Assembly: GCA_037127255.1 (NCBI GenBank)
Contig: JBANSL010000008.1
Location: 12,035,396-12,099,395 of the forward strand
Length of the DNA stretch: 64,000 nt
Origin: Persicaria tinctoria
Lineage: Eukaryota; Streptophyta; Magnoliopsida; Caryophyllales; Polygonaceae
Reading direction: 5' to 3'
This document shows, piece after piece, positions 33,086-43,783 of this stretch. Made by a program: the position numbers and the translations under genes. The notes below the pieces were generated by a model. The model was not told the origin of the DNA. It made no database searches and saw nothing but the letters and a program-made list of their open reading frames with translations. Within the stretch, counting starts at the first letter, position 1. Every line of letters begins with the position of its first letter.

Positions 33086-36000
33086 TTGCAGGACATCACC
33101 AAGACTAAGGATCAAAAATGGATTATGGATAGCGATTGCTCCAGACATATGAGTGGAAAAGAATCTCTTTTTCATCATTTAAAGAAGCAATCCAGCAGTA
33201 CTATAACTCTTGGTGATAAGGGAAAGTGCGATATCGTCGGAATTGGTAACATTGGTGTTAATTCCAAAGATTTTATTAAAGATGTATATCTTGTTGATGG
33301 TCTCAAATATAATCTTCTCAGTGTTTCACAGCTTTTTGATAAAGGGAATCGCGTTTGCTTTAACAAGGAAAAGTGCATCGTTCAAGACGAGAAGACAGGA
33401 GATGTGATTCTTACGGCTAAAAGAGATTCTAACATTTATGCTCTTAATACAGATCGCATTCCAGCCTCAAATCTAAAGTGCCTCAAGGCCTTATCAGAAG
33501 ATCCAAGGGTGTGGCACAGGCGTCTTGGGCATATCAGCTTGCATTCCCTCAGAAAGCTACTATCTAAGGATCTGGTTCGAGGACTTCCGGATCTGAACTT
33601 TAAAGTTGACGATCTATGCAATGCCTGCTCAAGGGGAAAACACACTCGTAGCTCTTTCAAGAAAAAGAAGGTCATTAGTACTACTAGACCTTTAGAATTG
33701 TTACACATGGATCTATGCGGACCAATGCGTGTCAAATCTCCTAAAGGTAAACAATACATTCTTGTTATTGTTGATGATTATTCACGATTTACTTGGGTCT
33801 TCTTTCTCAAAGATAAATCAGAAACTCTGTTTTATTTTTCAAAACTTTGTAAGGAGTTACAAACATTGAAAAACCTACCCATCGTTTCTATTAGAAGTGA
33901 TCACGGTAGAGAATTTGATCAATTAAACTTTGACCTATTTTGTGCGAAATATGGTATTTCTCACAATTTTTCTGCTCCAAGGACACCTCAACAGAACGGG
34001 GTGGTGGAACGGAAAAACCGCACCTTGGAGGAGATGTCAAGGACTATGCTATTAGAGAATAACCTGCCCAAGTCCTACTGGGCAGAGGCTGTGAATACAG
34101 CGAACTATATTCTCAATAGGTGTTTGATTCGATCAATTTTAAAGAAAACTCCTTATGAGCTTTTTAAAGGAAGAAAACCAAGTATATCTTACTTCAAACC
34201 ATTTGGATGTACATGCTATGTACATAACAATGGGAAGGATAATCTTGGGAAATTTGATGCACGCAGCGACGAATGTATATTTCTTGGATATTCGAATCAA
34301 AGCAAGGCTTATCGAATATTCAACAAACGTACCAAACTAGTCGAGGAAAGCATACATGTGTTATTTGATGAAAGTGATAATGGTATCTTGAGTGAAGGCT
34401 TTGCAGATCTCAAGTTAAACACCCATGAGGACTATGAGTCAGATGGAGGAGGCAATGGTCAAGAAAAGAGCAAATCAAGAAACATGCAGGAGCCATTTCA
34501 AGATCTTACTGATCTATCGCAAGGCCCTGGAACTCAGTCTCAAGGCCTTACCGATGAAGTCAGTCTAGAAAACGAAATTCCTCCTGAGCCTCTTGATCCA
34601 TATCCCCCGAGTCCTCCTGAACCGCAAGAGCCCGAACCCTCTTCTCATGGTGCTTCAACGTCTAATCAAGGATCAGCTCGAAGGAAATTCAAACACGCCT
34701 CTTCACACTCCTTGGCTGACATCATCTCAGATCCTTCGTCGGGTATTCAAACTCGTTCCAATCTTAGAAACTTGTGTTCGTTTCATGATTTTGTCTCTCT
34801 TACAGAACCAAAGAAATACACCGAGGCTCTCAAGGAACCAGATTGGATCATAGCCATGCAAAATGAACTCAACGAGTTTGAACGCAATAAAGTATGGACT
34901 CTTACGGCTAAGCCGAAAGGGAAATCGATTATTGGAACTCGTTGGGTATTTCGAAATAAGCTTGATGAAGGAGGCAATGTTATCCGAAACAAAGCTCGAC
35001 TAGTTGCACAAGGATATAATCAAGAAGAAGGAATTGACTACGAGGAGACTTTCGCTCCTGTAGCCCGACTCGAAGCCATTCGTATGCTTCTTGCCTTTGC
35101 ATCTTTTATGAATATCAAACTTTATCAAATGGACGTAAAATGTGCCTTTCTAAATGGGTTTTTGGATGAAGAAGTTTTTGTTGCTCAACCTCCTGGTTTT
35201 GAAAACGATGAATTTCCGGAGCATGTTTTCAAGCTTGATAAAGCTCTGTACGGTTTGAAACAAGCTCCTAGGGCTTGGTACGAGCGGCTTTCTAAATATC
35301 TCCTGGAAAATAGTTTTAAAAGAGGTTTGATCGACAAAACCCTCTTCATCAAAACTCATGGAAAGGATATACTAGTCGTCCAAATTTATGTTGATGATAT
35401 TCTTTTCGGAGCTACTAATGATTCATTGTGCAAGGAATTTTCTAACATTATGTGCAAGGAGTTTGAGATGAGCATGATGGGAGAGTTGAATTTCTTTCTC
35501 GGTCTTCACGTACATCAAAGCTCTAAAGGCATATTCCTTAATCAAGGAAAATATACACGAGAGCTACTCAAGAAGTACAAGATGATCGATTCCAAGGTTG
35601 CCAAAACGCCTATGAGCTCTACACTTTCTCTAGATCAAGATCTTACCGGAAAAGAGGTAAATCATAAAGAATATAGAGGTATGATCGGTTCTCTCCTTTA
35701 TCTTACTGCCAGCAGACCTGACATTATGTTTAGTGTATGTATGTGTGCAAGATTTCAAGCTAATCCAAAGGAATCACATCTGATCGCGGTAAAGAGAATC
35801 TTGAGATATCTTAATGGAACTAAAGATCTCGGATTATGGTACCCACATCAAACAAGCTTTGATCTTATTGGATTCTCCGATGCTGATTGTGCAGGATATA
35901 AAGTAGATAGAAAAAGCACCTCAGGGTGTTGTCAATTTCTTGGGGCATCCCTTATAAGTTGGCATTCTAAGAAGCAAAATTCAGTAGCGCTTTCAACAGC

Positions 36001-36340
36001 CGAAGCTGAATATATTGCTGCTGGAGCTTGTTGTTCGCAAGTCCTATGGATTGCACAACAACTCCAAGACCTTGGAATCAACTATAAGGGCATTCCCATC
36101 AAATGTGATAACACCAGTGCTATTTCTATTTCCAAAAACCCTGTACAACATTCAAGAACAAAGCACATTGATGTGAGACACCATTTCATTCGAGATCATG
36201 TTGAGAAAGGAGATGTGTCTTTGACATTCATCTCTACTGAGCTTCAACTTGCAGATATCTTTACAAAAACTCTTCCCGAAGACAGATTTAATTTCATCCG
36301 ATTAGAACTTGGAATGCTTAATAAAGAAGCATCTGTGTAG
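33086..36340 (+). CDS. Sirevirus pol: protease, integrase, reverse transcriptase, RNase H, 1084 codons open
   Basis: Domains in order: protease near residues 11-25, where the usual DSG reads DSD in WIMDSDCSRHMSG; integrase zinc motif HRRLGHIS to CNACSRGKH; integrase core with DLCGPM, SDHGREF and VVERKN (the D, D, E residues are present); reverse transcriptase with KARLVAQGYNQ, QMDVKCAFLNG and the catalytic YVDD in QIYVDDILFG; RNase H with SDADCAG, LSTAEAEYIA and CDNTSAI; then the end DIFTKTLPEDRF. No ATG starts it; the frame continues from gag across a TGA, so expression probably needs read-through or was lost. The DSD change would be expected to harm the protease. Confidence 0.9.
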   Translation: MQDITKTKDQKWIMDSDCSRHMSGKESLFHHLKKQSSSTITLGDKGKCDIVGIGNIGVNSKDFIKDVYLVDGLKYNLLSVSQLFDKGNRVCFNKEKCIVQDEKTGDVILTAKRDSNIYALNTDRIPASNLKCLKALSEDPRVWHRRLGHISLHSLRKLLSKDLVRGLPDLNFKVDDLCNACSRGKHTRSSFKKKKVISTTRPLELLHMDLCGPMRVKSPKGKQYILVIVDDYSRFTWVFFLKDKSETLFYFSKLCKELQTLKNLPIVSIRSDHGREFDQLNFDLFCAKYGISHNFSAPRTPQQNGVVERKNRTLEEMSRTMLLENNLPKSYWAEAVNTANYILNRCLIRSILKKTPYELFKGRKPSISYFKPFGCTCYVHNNGKDNLGKFDARSDECIFLGYSNQSKAYRIFNKRTKLVEESIHVLFDESDNGILSEGFADLKLNTHEDYESDGGGNGQEKSKSRNMQEPFQDLTDLSQGPGTQSQGLTDEVSLENEIPPEPLDPYPPSPPEPQEPEPSSHGASTSNQGSARRKFKHASSHSLADIISDPSSGIQTRSNLRNLCSFHDFVSLTEPKKYTEALKEPDWIIAMQNELNEFERNKVWTLTAKPKGKSIIGTRWVFRNKLDEGGNVIRNKARLVAQGYNQEEGIDYEETFAPVARLEAIRMLLAFASFMNIKLYQMDVKCAFLNGFLDEEVFVAQPPGFENDEFPEHVFKLDKALYGLKQAPRAWYERLSKYLLENSFKRGLIDKTLFIKTHGKDILVVQIYVDDILFGATNDSLCKEFSNIMCKEFEMSMMGELNFFLGLHVHQSSKGIFLNQGKYTRELLKKYKMIDSKVAKTPMSSTLSLDQDLTGKEVNHKEYRGMIGSLLYLTASRPDIMFSVCMCARFQANPKESHLIAVKRILRYLNGTKDLGLWYPHQTSFDLIGFSDADCAGYKVDRKSTSGCCQFLGASLISWHSKKQNSVALSTAEAEYIAAGACCSQVLWIAQQLQDLGINYKGIPIKCDNTSAISISKNPVQHSRTKHIDVRHHFIRDHVEKGDVSLTFISTELQLADIFTKTLPEDRFNFIRLELGMLNKEASV

Positions 36341-36773
36341 GAGGAGAAATCGTATCTTATGATATTCGTATTATCTCCTACATCAAGATCTTGAATTAAA
36401 ATTTAACATCTTACTTTGAAATAGTTTGATGTTGAATTTAAATTTCAAAAACAATATTGGATCAAATCTTTTAGGTAATATCTCTTTAGATATTTATCCT
36501 TAAAAGATCTTTTTCTCATTATCTTTTCCGAATTAATTTTAATCTTGTTTTACCCGCTTTTACTTTGTATTTATCTTGAAAATTGGTTAAGATTTTGGAT
36601 AAAGATTTGACCGGATTCTATGTACGGATCTTTTGAAGTTCAAAAGGTTTTCTCTCCCCTATTTATATCCCTACTCCCACTGGTCATTTCACAACTCCAC
36701 TCCCCTCTCTCCTTTTCTCTCTATTTTTTTTTTCATTCCCAAAAACGCTCGAGTACTTCCCCCCTTTCTCTCC

Positions 36774-38408
36774 ATGGCTCCGAAGAAACCCTCCTCACCT
36801 CCCACTACCAGATCTGGAGCGAAGCGCAACCGCCCCTCCGATTACAAGGGCAAAGGGGTGGCGATCGAGGGCAAAGCTATTGTCCGGCAACTGGAGACCT
36901 CCTCCGAGAGTGAAGAAGAAGGGGCTCATCACCATCGGAAGATCATCAAGAGGGAGCCCATGTATCCTTCCAATCACCCTCCCCAAGTCAACCCCCGTGC
37001 TCCAAAGAAGGCGCCTCAACAACATCATCTCAAGATTCCTATTCCTCATGAGGTATTTTCCGATGTCCCTCACGCCTGGTTCATTAATCATACGACTTCT
37101 GGGATGTGGAAGGACGGGTTCGTTCATCGACCCATAAACTTCTGTGAGCATGTGGATCTAGAATTTCTAGAATCCACAAAACTCTCATGTGTCAATCTTC
37201 TGAAGAACTCTCACATTTGGTCTTTTCTGAACCCCGGAACCCTGGCTTACCCTCGCCTAACAAGACTCTTCTTTGTCAACATCACTGCTGTCCGAGAACA
37301 GGGACGCCTTACTCTCTATTCTCAGGTATAGCAGCGCCAGATTGTCCTCACCCGTTCTTCCCTTGCCCTTATTCTTGGCATCCCTGAGAATGTCAACACT
37401 AGCTCTCACCCTACCAAAGCTTACTGTATCTCCAAAGGCCAAAAATAACTTTTTATCCGACGCTCCTCCTCTGCTGAATCTTCCAAATCCAAGCCTAAGC
37501 ACACCCATAACGTCCTATCCCTTGAGGCTAAAATGGTTTTCACCATTCTCGCTCGGTGTGTCCTGCCAAGAAAGAACTCCCGCGAGCTTGTCACTGACAA
37601 CTTGCTCCACTATCTCTACCTGGTTATGGCAGGGCATGAACTGGATATCCCCGATCTCCTCCTCACCTACATGCTCCATACCATCAACACTCCCCTGACT
37701 GCACCCCTACCCTACGCCAATTTCCTGCCTAAGGTGTTTGAGTTCTTCAATGTTGACACCCAAGGAGAGGAATTTGCCTCTCACACCAGCCGTATCGATG
37801 AGGACTGCTGGAAGCGCCTTGGGGTTGAACAAACCCTAGCTGGAGGCTGGGTTCTGAAACCTCCCTCTCAAGGTCAAGGGGACACAGTGAAGTTGGTGGA
37901 ACGGATCGAGATTCTGGAGGCTGAGGTTGATTCGCTAAGGAGGGATGTCAACGCTGCCAGGACAGATATTGTGGATCGTCAGGACAACAGCCACCAACAG
38001 ATATTGATTCTAAATGAAAAGCTGAATCAGCTCTTCATGTTATGTGGCATGAATCACCGAGCTACTACATCAATCCTGCCGATGGATGCGGACTCAGTCA
38101 AGCATGTCGAGGAAACGGCTAAGAACGTTCTCCTCAATTACGAGCGCAAAGTGCTTAAGTATCCCATCCTCCGCCCTCTTTATCCTGAGCCGAACATCCT
38201 CACGGTTGAGGAGTACAAAATTGTTAAGAAATGGCGAGATGAGGAGGCTAGGACTCAAGCAAAGATGTGGAGTGCTCATCATGTCAAGAACGCAAAAGAT
38301 CGCTGGTGTGAGAAGATCTACAGCAACCGCCCGGATGAAGCGGGAGTTCCTCCAAGATATGGCCAGTGGTACGATGAGGACGTGGTGATGGTTTCTAACG
38401 ACGAGTGA
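36774..38408 (+). pseudogene. Sirevirus ORF3 (env-like position), two internal stops
   Basis: One frame of 545 codons starts MAPKKPSSPPTTRSGAKRNR. TAG at 37329-37331 and TAA at 37446-37448 interrupt it. The product is basic and Pro-rich at the N-terminus, has a conserved middle part (HELDIPDLLLTYMLHTIN), and a coiled coil (LVERIEILEAEVDSLRRDV) near codons 375-420. Such an ORF after pol is typical of Sireviruses. Its role is unknown; I see no clear signal peptide or membrane span in the open parts that would support an envelope role. Confidence 0.75.
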
Positions 38409-38500
38409 AGATGATGGTGGTTCCTGATCTCTTTTGGTTTTATTTGCTCTAAACTTCTGGTTTTTGAACAATTTCTCTTCCCTTCTTGTTGAAAGACAAA

Positions 38501-38515
38501 AAGGGGGAGATATCT
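38501..38515 (+). promoter_or_regulatory. internal polypurine tract copy
   Basis: AAGGGGGAGAT about 220 bases before the 3' LTR. A second copy, AAGGGGGAGAT, abuts the LTR at 38719-38728. Multiple tracts are characteristic of Sireviruses. Confidence 0.7.
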
Positions 38516-38728
38516 CTGGTTTTTAGGTTTCTATGGTTTTATGGTGTTGGTAAAACTGGAGTAAGGCCTTACTTTTGTGGTTTGCAAGGTCTTACTGTTT
38601 TGGATGTGTTGTTTAAAAACTATGATCCAACATTGCTGCTTTAATTTTATTGCACTGTTATATATATATAGGTTGCGGTTTTACAAGTAAACAGGTGTAT
38701 AAGTTTTGTCTTTCATCAAGGGGGAGAT

Positions 38729-40068
38729 TGTTAACTCCACCTTGATGATAAGATCTAACTATAGGAGGTAAGGCCTTGGTTGATGAAAGCCAAAACTCAG
38801 GAATCCTGAGTTTGGTAAGGTCTTACCAAACGGCTCAAGACTTTTTTTTTTTATCTTAGTCCAGTTCGATCGACTCAGTCGCTCTACATCTGGATCGGGT
38901 ACTGTATGGCCCATTTAAGGGGTTGACCCTCCCACTCACAAGCGACTCCATTTTTCCAAGGGGATTCGAACTTCGAACCTCTTGGCATGGGATGTAGCCC
39001 CACAACCACTACACCAACTTGTGATTGGTAACGGCTCAAGACTTCAGCTTAACTCTACTGGACTCGGAAATGATTCTGGGTAAATGGGCCTATTTATTAA
39101 ACAGGCCTAATTTACCCTAAGCCAAAAACCGAGAATCCAGTTATTATATAGAACCATTTCATTGGGCTTTATCCTTAGCATAGATTGGGCCTAGTTTTTA
39201 ATTGGACTCATAACTTGTTATTGGTTTATTCGGAATTGAGTTGTCCACATACTATCTCTTTATTTTGGTTGAGATTTTACAGAGATCTTTGTATATCTCT
39301 TCTGCCCAACTATCTACAAGATCTCCAGAACTTCAGCAAGATCTCACGCAACAAGAGAAGGTTCTGGAATTGGCCAAGAATTTCGCCCAGGAGTTTCGGT
39401 GTAGACGATGGCGTACAACGTTCAAAATTCAAATCTGGGTGTTGGCCTAATTAAAGGAGAAGAAGACGTCGGCTGGAAATACACATCTCCTACAACGCTC
39501 AATTGCTCACAGCTTTCAAGTCTTCTTCAATCGTTTGATCTCACGCAGCTCGTCACGCAAAGAGTTTGTATTTACTTTGAGTGTGTGTGAGGTTTTATTA
39601 CGCTTTATAGTACAATTCATCTAGGTTATATACTAAGGGTTTCTTTACCCAAAAGTATAGGGTGCTCAGGTATCCTTAGTTGCTTTGTTTCACTAGAGAG
39701 TTTGGGTTGCTAGATAGTAAAGTAGTCTAGAAGTGTGTAAGTCTTCTAGAGGTTGTATCTAGGACTCATAAGGCAAAGTGAAATAAAGTGTGTTGAATCC
39801 TACGGGTTGGATAACCCTAGGCGGGGACGTAGGTGGTTGTGCCGAACCTCGTTAACAAGTATCGTGTGCTTTCAATTATTGCTTGCTTTTATTATTTACT
39901 GTTTCTTACTTGCTCTCGCTACTAATCTCTCTTCTCATCTCAGATAAGGTCTTACAGCTTGCGGTAAGGTCTTACCTTTTCGGATTGCGAAAAGTTTCCA
40001 TACTCTATCCAACCCCCCCTCCCTTATAGAGTATTTGCGTGCTCCTATTCTGCCTATTCCGCACTTCA
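38729..40068 (+). repeat. 3' LTR of the Sirevirus, interrupted by a SINE
   Basis: TGTTAACTCC to GCACTTCA. Minus the SINE and its duplicated target it is about 1139 bases, against 1133 in the 5' LTR. A small CT-run expansion at about 40018 and scattered substitutions account for the rest. Confidence 0.95.
38844..39029 (-). mobile_element. tRNA-derived SINE, 186 bp, inserted in the 3' LTR
   Basis: Flanked by a perfect 15-base duplication AACGGCTCAAGACTT (38829-38843 and 39030-39044). The 5' LTR has an empty site. On the minus strand an A-box-like AAGTTGGTGTAGTGGTTG and a B-box-like GGTTCGAAGTTCGAATCCCC are followed by a body ending in an A-tail (T-run at 38844-38852 on plus). It is non-coding, transcribed by Pol III and mobilised by LINE machinery in this class. 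Confidence 0.92.
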
Positions 40069-41010
40069 TGGAGTCAAACAAGTAATGACATTTTTACAGT
40101 TTGTTCGGCTTATCATGCACTTATGGAAAGGACCATTGAGGAAGAGGGTGTAGCGGGAACCTTGGATAGTGGGGGAAGGGAGAGTGCTTGGAAGACACTA
40201 TGGCGAACTCAAACCCTCCCTAAAGTAGCATTGTTGGTCTGGAGAGCGGCGAGAGACATTCTTCCTTGCAAAGTAAACCTAACTCAGCGAAGAATCACGA
40301 AGGATGCATGTTACGACTTGTGTGGAAAAGAGGAGTCCAGCTTCTACACCCTTTTCGAATGTAAGCCTGCCAAGAGGGTGTGGAAGAAGGTGCCTAACTT
40401 GGAGGTAGTTTAGATGAGATCCTCGAATACATATGCCACCTTCGCAACCATGTTCACAACTGGAACGAAGTCGGGCCAAAAGAAGTGGGCAATGATCCTA
40501 TGACATGTGTGGCGTTCTCGGAACAAAAGAATATTTCAAGGGGAATACAAATAACCAGGACAGATACTTCAAGACGTGAGAAACATGTTGGAAGAATTCG
40601 AGATATACAAAGAGGTCACTACACCTTCCGAGCGAGGGAGTGCAAAGCTATGTGGGGAGTGGACAAGACCGGAAGAAGGGGTAGTCAAGCTGAACAGCGA
40701 TGCAAGTCTAGGGCCCTTGGACATGGAGACAGTGGGAGTAGTGTGCAGAGACCATTGAGGGAGGGGCTGATATTTTGCACACAGTGAGAGATCGAGCACA
40801 CAGGTTGAAGTTGTTGAGGTCGAGGGGGTGCAATGGGCAATTAATTAGCTTGGAAAGGGAAAGAGGCTTCAAGTGCATACGGGTGAAGTCAAACTGCTAG
40901 ACGCTTGTGACCAAGATACAGCAAGGGAAGGGATGCTAATGTGCTATACAACATCATCTTCTTGATCAAGTCTTTGTTTGTTTCCTTCGATTCGATTGTG
41001 TTTTCTTTTG
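40069..41010 (+). pseudogene. L1-type LINE ORF2 fragment, right of the Sirevirus: zinc-binding and RNase H-like parts
   Basis: The frame from TGGAG continues the left fragment: WSQTSNDIFTVCSAYHALM, then WKTLWRTQTLPKVALLVWRA and AARDILPCKVNLTQRRI, the zf-RVT domain of plant LINEs, with a stop at about 40411. Frameshifted text follows to the RNase H-like GVVKLNSDASLG. Several stops and shifts make it dead. Together with 29822-30105 it forms one interrupted element. Confidence 0.75.
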
Positions 41011-41024
41011 TGCAGAAGCAGGGA

Positions 41025-41590
41025 ATAAGATTTTTTTTTATTAGGTAAAAATTTGAGCTCAGACAAGCTTTAAAATCGAGAGGCCAGCGAATCGGCGGAT
41101 GGACTAACCGTCAACATACAACATACAAACACACAAATTAACACAGATGAAAGAAAACGACCCTAAAAACTCATATAAGCCGCCAACCAGCGGAGGAGAC
41201 GAGGGAGATTCAAGACGAGCCACGAATGTCGAGATCACGGGGGATTGCGACGACTCCCACGGCGTCTCGATGCCGAGATGGCGGAGAACAGTAACCCATC
41301 ACCAAAAAGGGCGGGACATGGGGAAGTGCGGACCACCGATATTGCCCCCACCTAGATGAGGGATCTTCGAAAACCACGAATACCACCACGATCCTCTCGG
41401 TCATATAGGACACCCAACTCAGAACTAAATGCACCCACGTCAAAACAGCAACCCGACACCAAAAGAGAGAACAAATACAGGTAAAAAAGAGAGGATCAAA
41501 ACATCGGCCGAAAATATGCGTGCCAAAAATTTCAGAACTCATAGGTGGGAACAAATACATGCCTTCTTCTTTTTTTAAAAGAAAACTCTC
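41025..41590 (-). mobile_element. LINE 3' region with A-tail, family shared with 49605-49938
   Basis: On the minus strand it ends TTTTTACCTAATAAAAAAAA (T-run at 41032-41040 on plus). It shares GGATCGTGGT..TTCGTGGTTTTC and the closing ACCTAAT-tail with the plus-strand copy at 49605-49938, so both are tails of one LINE family. No ORF with a domain remains. Confidence 0.65.
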
Positions 41591-42010
41591 ATTCATTAAC
41601 TTAAATCATTCAATAACAAAACGTTCAAATCAACTAGATGCCAATAATTAAAACAAGAAAACAGAGTCGTCTGCGGTCTGAGTCCTGCCAACCAATGCGC
41701 CACCTTGTTTACCTGGCGCCTTACACAGCTCCATCCGACCGCCTCCAAACCCCTGGCTAGTGTGATGATTCTATTGACGATCATACCGACCCCCCCCCCC
41801 CCCCCCGACCCTGCATCCAATTCAAAAATCACATGCGTTAACTCCTACCCCAGGCTGATTTCCACAACCCTCTGCCTCGACCAGCTCAGCTTCGGAGGAC
41901 CCTTGCACCGTCTTTGCTGTTGTGATCGAAACAGGTAAATGATTCGGATTTCGGAACCTTGAATCCAGGAGGTCCTGGGAAATGATTCTACAACCCACGG
42001 GATCCACCTA
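41591..42010 (-). pseudogene. LINE RNase H-like end fragment
   Basis: The minus frame reads IFELDAGSG, a poly-Gly part caused by a G-run, GMIVNRIITLARGLE and WSCVRRQVNKVAHWLAGL. The last is the RVT_3 RNase H motif with the R..N..AH.LA pattern. A C-run (17 C) at 41790-41806 sits inside the frame. Boundaries are approximate. Confidence 0.55.
41790..41806. repeat. C homopolymer, 17 C
   Basis: Seventeen consecutive C on the plus strand, inside the LINE RNase H relic. Confidence 0.9.
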
Positions 42011-42379
42011 TCCTCGAGTCAGTATATTTCCCTTGTCGTGATATTTCAGAACTCCTATGTGGGAGAAAAAATAAATATTTCCGAATCCGGGTAAATGATT
42101 CTACATCGATCCATATCCATATCATAATGTACTTGGTAACATATACAAAAGAGCAAACCAAAATAAATTAACTTTACACTGGGCGTCGTCATTAATTCAG
42201 GACTGGAATTAAAATACTAAGAAACAAGAACATAAAAACACAAAATAAATGATGAATTAATTGGGTCTTCCCGCCCAGAGTTAGAATTGAAATGGCCTGG
42301 GCTGGCCTCATCTCCCCTACCATCCGGATCAGAAGGTACCATCCTGATCATCGATGATCACCATACGTAGCAATTGAAG
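42011..42379. other. 3' flank of the WD40 gene
   Basis: AT-rich; likely holds the 3' UTR of the minus-strand gene. Nothing else seen. Confidence 0.4.
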
Positions 42380-43783
42380 CTAATCTCCGGTCTGTTGAGA
42401 GTGGAAAGAATCAGCCCCCATCCCGTCGATGGTCCCGGCGGCCGTCCCGGCTACGACGTGATCGGAGACGCTCCACACCTTGACGGACTTGTCAAGGCTC
42501 CCGCTGTACACCTTCCACTTATCCCTCTCCCCTGCCTCCGTATCCTCCTCCACCGCCAAGCACTTGACCGGCCCGGTGTGTCCCGACAGCACCGACAGCA
42601 GCACGTGGGCCCCCTCCTCCTTCCTCCACACGCATATATTCTTATCCGCCGAGCCGCTAAACACCAGCCTCCCCACCGCCTCAAGACACAGCACCGCCAG
42701 CTTATGCCCCTTCATCACCCCTCCGTGCCCCAGGCTGTTCTCCGCCTCCCAGAAGTTCACCAGCCCGTCGCTCGACCCGCAGTACACTATCTTCTTCCCC
42801 GGATCCACCGCCAGCGCCGTCACCGCCGTCTCCTGCGTCAGCAGCGTCTGCACGAACACGTGCTTCGTCGACTTTATGCTGTTCCCTGACCCTTTCTCCT
42901 CCCTCCTCCACACCTTCACCGTCCCGTCCGCCGACCCCGTGAACACCAGCCCGTCCGACCCCGTCACCACCGAGTTCACGGCGTCCGAGTGCGCAGCCAC
43001 CGACTCCAGGCACTTCGAGTCGGCGATCTTCCACACCTTGAAAGTCCGATCCCACGACGCTGAGTAGAGAAGCCCCTTGTCGAGGTCCAGATTGAGGCTG
43101 GAAATGGCGTCGGAGTGCTTTATCCAGAGGGCCGACCTGTTCCGCTTCACCTCGACGTAGTTGCTCGGCTTCATCGAGCTCTTGAAGAGATCCTTCAGCG
43201 TCGGGAGGGATCCGTACCGCTTGTGGACGCTCGGATTCTTGGACGAGACCTTCCAAACCCTAATCTTGCCGTCCTGGTGGCCGGTGTAGATCTTCTCGCC
43301 GGAGATGACGATGGCCTTGACGAGGCCGGAAGCGGACTTGAAGCCGGAGAACTCCTTGAGGTTCTTCCAGACGCGGATGTTCTTGCTGTCGGAGCCGGTG
43401 TAGAGGATGTCGCCGCTGCGGGTGGCGAGGGAGTAGATGTGGCCCTCCTCCCGGACAAGGCTGCCAATGAGGGCGTTCATGGGGCCGCCGCCGGAGGAGG
43501 GGGAGGCGTCGGGGACGATCCAGGTGGATTTCTGGAAGGGGGTGACGTTGTTCCAGGGGGACATCATCATTGGGGAGCCCTCGGCGCTGAGGCGGCCGTG
43601 GTCATCCAATCCTGCGGCGCCCGAGAAGTTGCTGGGGCGGTCTGAGCAGCCCTCGGCATCGTCCGGTAAGGAGGCCAAGTTGGGGTCGGAGGAGGAGCTC
43701 GCGGTGCTGCTAGAGTTCTTGGATCTTGATCTCGAGTGGTGGCGCTGGTGGTGGTGCCCATGCCCGTGGTTATTATCAAACAT
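42380..43783 (-). CDS. WD40-repeat protein, JINGUBANG-like, single exon, 467 aa
   Basis: Starts [20 protein letters not shown] with a His/Ser-rich, low-complexity N-terminus to about residue 45. An SPWNN motif (about 74-78) follows, then seven WD repeats from about 110 to 450: NIRVWKN, KIRVWKV, TFKVWKI, TVKVWRR, LVNFWEA, NICVWRK and SVKVWSV close successive blades. The order and the intronless structure fit the plant JINGUBANG family; the Arabidopsis member represses pollen germination in dry conditions. It probably acts as a cytosolic/nuclear scaffold. The CDS is much richer in GC than its surroundings. Conflicting frames on the other strand are by-products of that bias. Confidence 0.9.
   Translation of the reverse strand: MFDNNHGHGHHHQRHHSRSRSKNSSSTASSSSDPNLASLPDDAEGCSDRPSNFSGAAGLDDHGRLSAEGSPMMMSPWNNVTPFQKSTWIVPDASPSSGGGPMNALIGSLVREEGHIYSLATRSGDILYTGSDSKNIRVWKNLKEFSGFKSASGLVKAIVISGEKIYTGHQDGKIRVWKVSSKNPSVHKRYGSLPTLKDLFKSSMKPSNYVEVKRNRSALWIKHSDAISSLNLDLDKGLLYSASWDRTFKVWKIADSKCLESVAAHSDAVNSVVTGSDGLVFTGSADGTVKVWRREEKGSGNSIKSTKHVFVQTLLTQETAVTALAVDPGKKIVYCGSSDGLVNFWEAENSLGHGGVMKGHKLAVLCLEAVGRLVFSGSADKNICVWRKEEGAHVLLSVLSGHTGPVKCLAVEEDTEAGERDKWKVYSGSLDKSVKVWSVSDHVVAGTAAGTIDGMGADSFHSQQTGD

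Larger units (their letters stand above)
30106..40068 (+). mobile_element. Ty1/copia Sirevirus-type LTR retrotransposon, 9963 bp
   Basis: Two LTRs bound the element, flanked by the 5-base duplication TGGAG (30101-30105 and 40069-40073). Order is LTR, primer-binding site, gag, pol (protease, integrase, reverse transcriptase, RNase H), an extra ORF3, polypurine tracts, LTR. The long coiled-coil gag with two zinc knuckles, ORF3 after pol and repeated polypurine tracts point to the Sirevirus (SIRE/Maximus) lineage. The LTRs differ at roughly twenty positions by eye over 1.13 kb, so insertion is fairly recent. Premature stops in gag and ORF3 and a changed protease motif make autonomy unlikely. It split an older LINE. 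Confidence 0.93.

Noticed and set aside
42374..43645. Long plus-strand frames opposite the WD40 gene
   Set aside because: GC-biased coding sequence leaves antisense frames open; they show no domain and the WD40 frame is clearly real.
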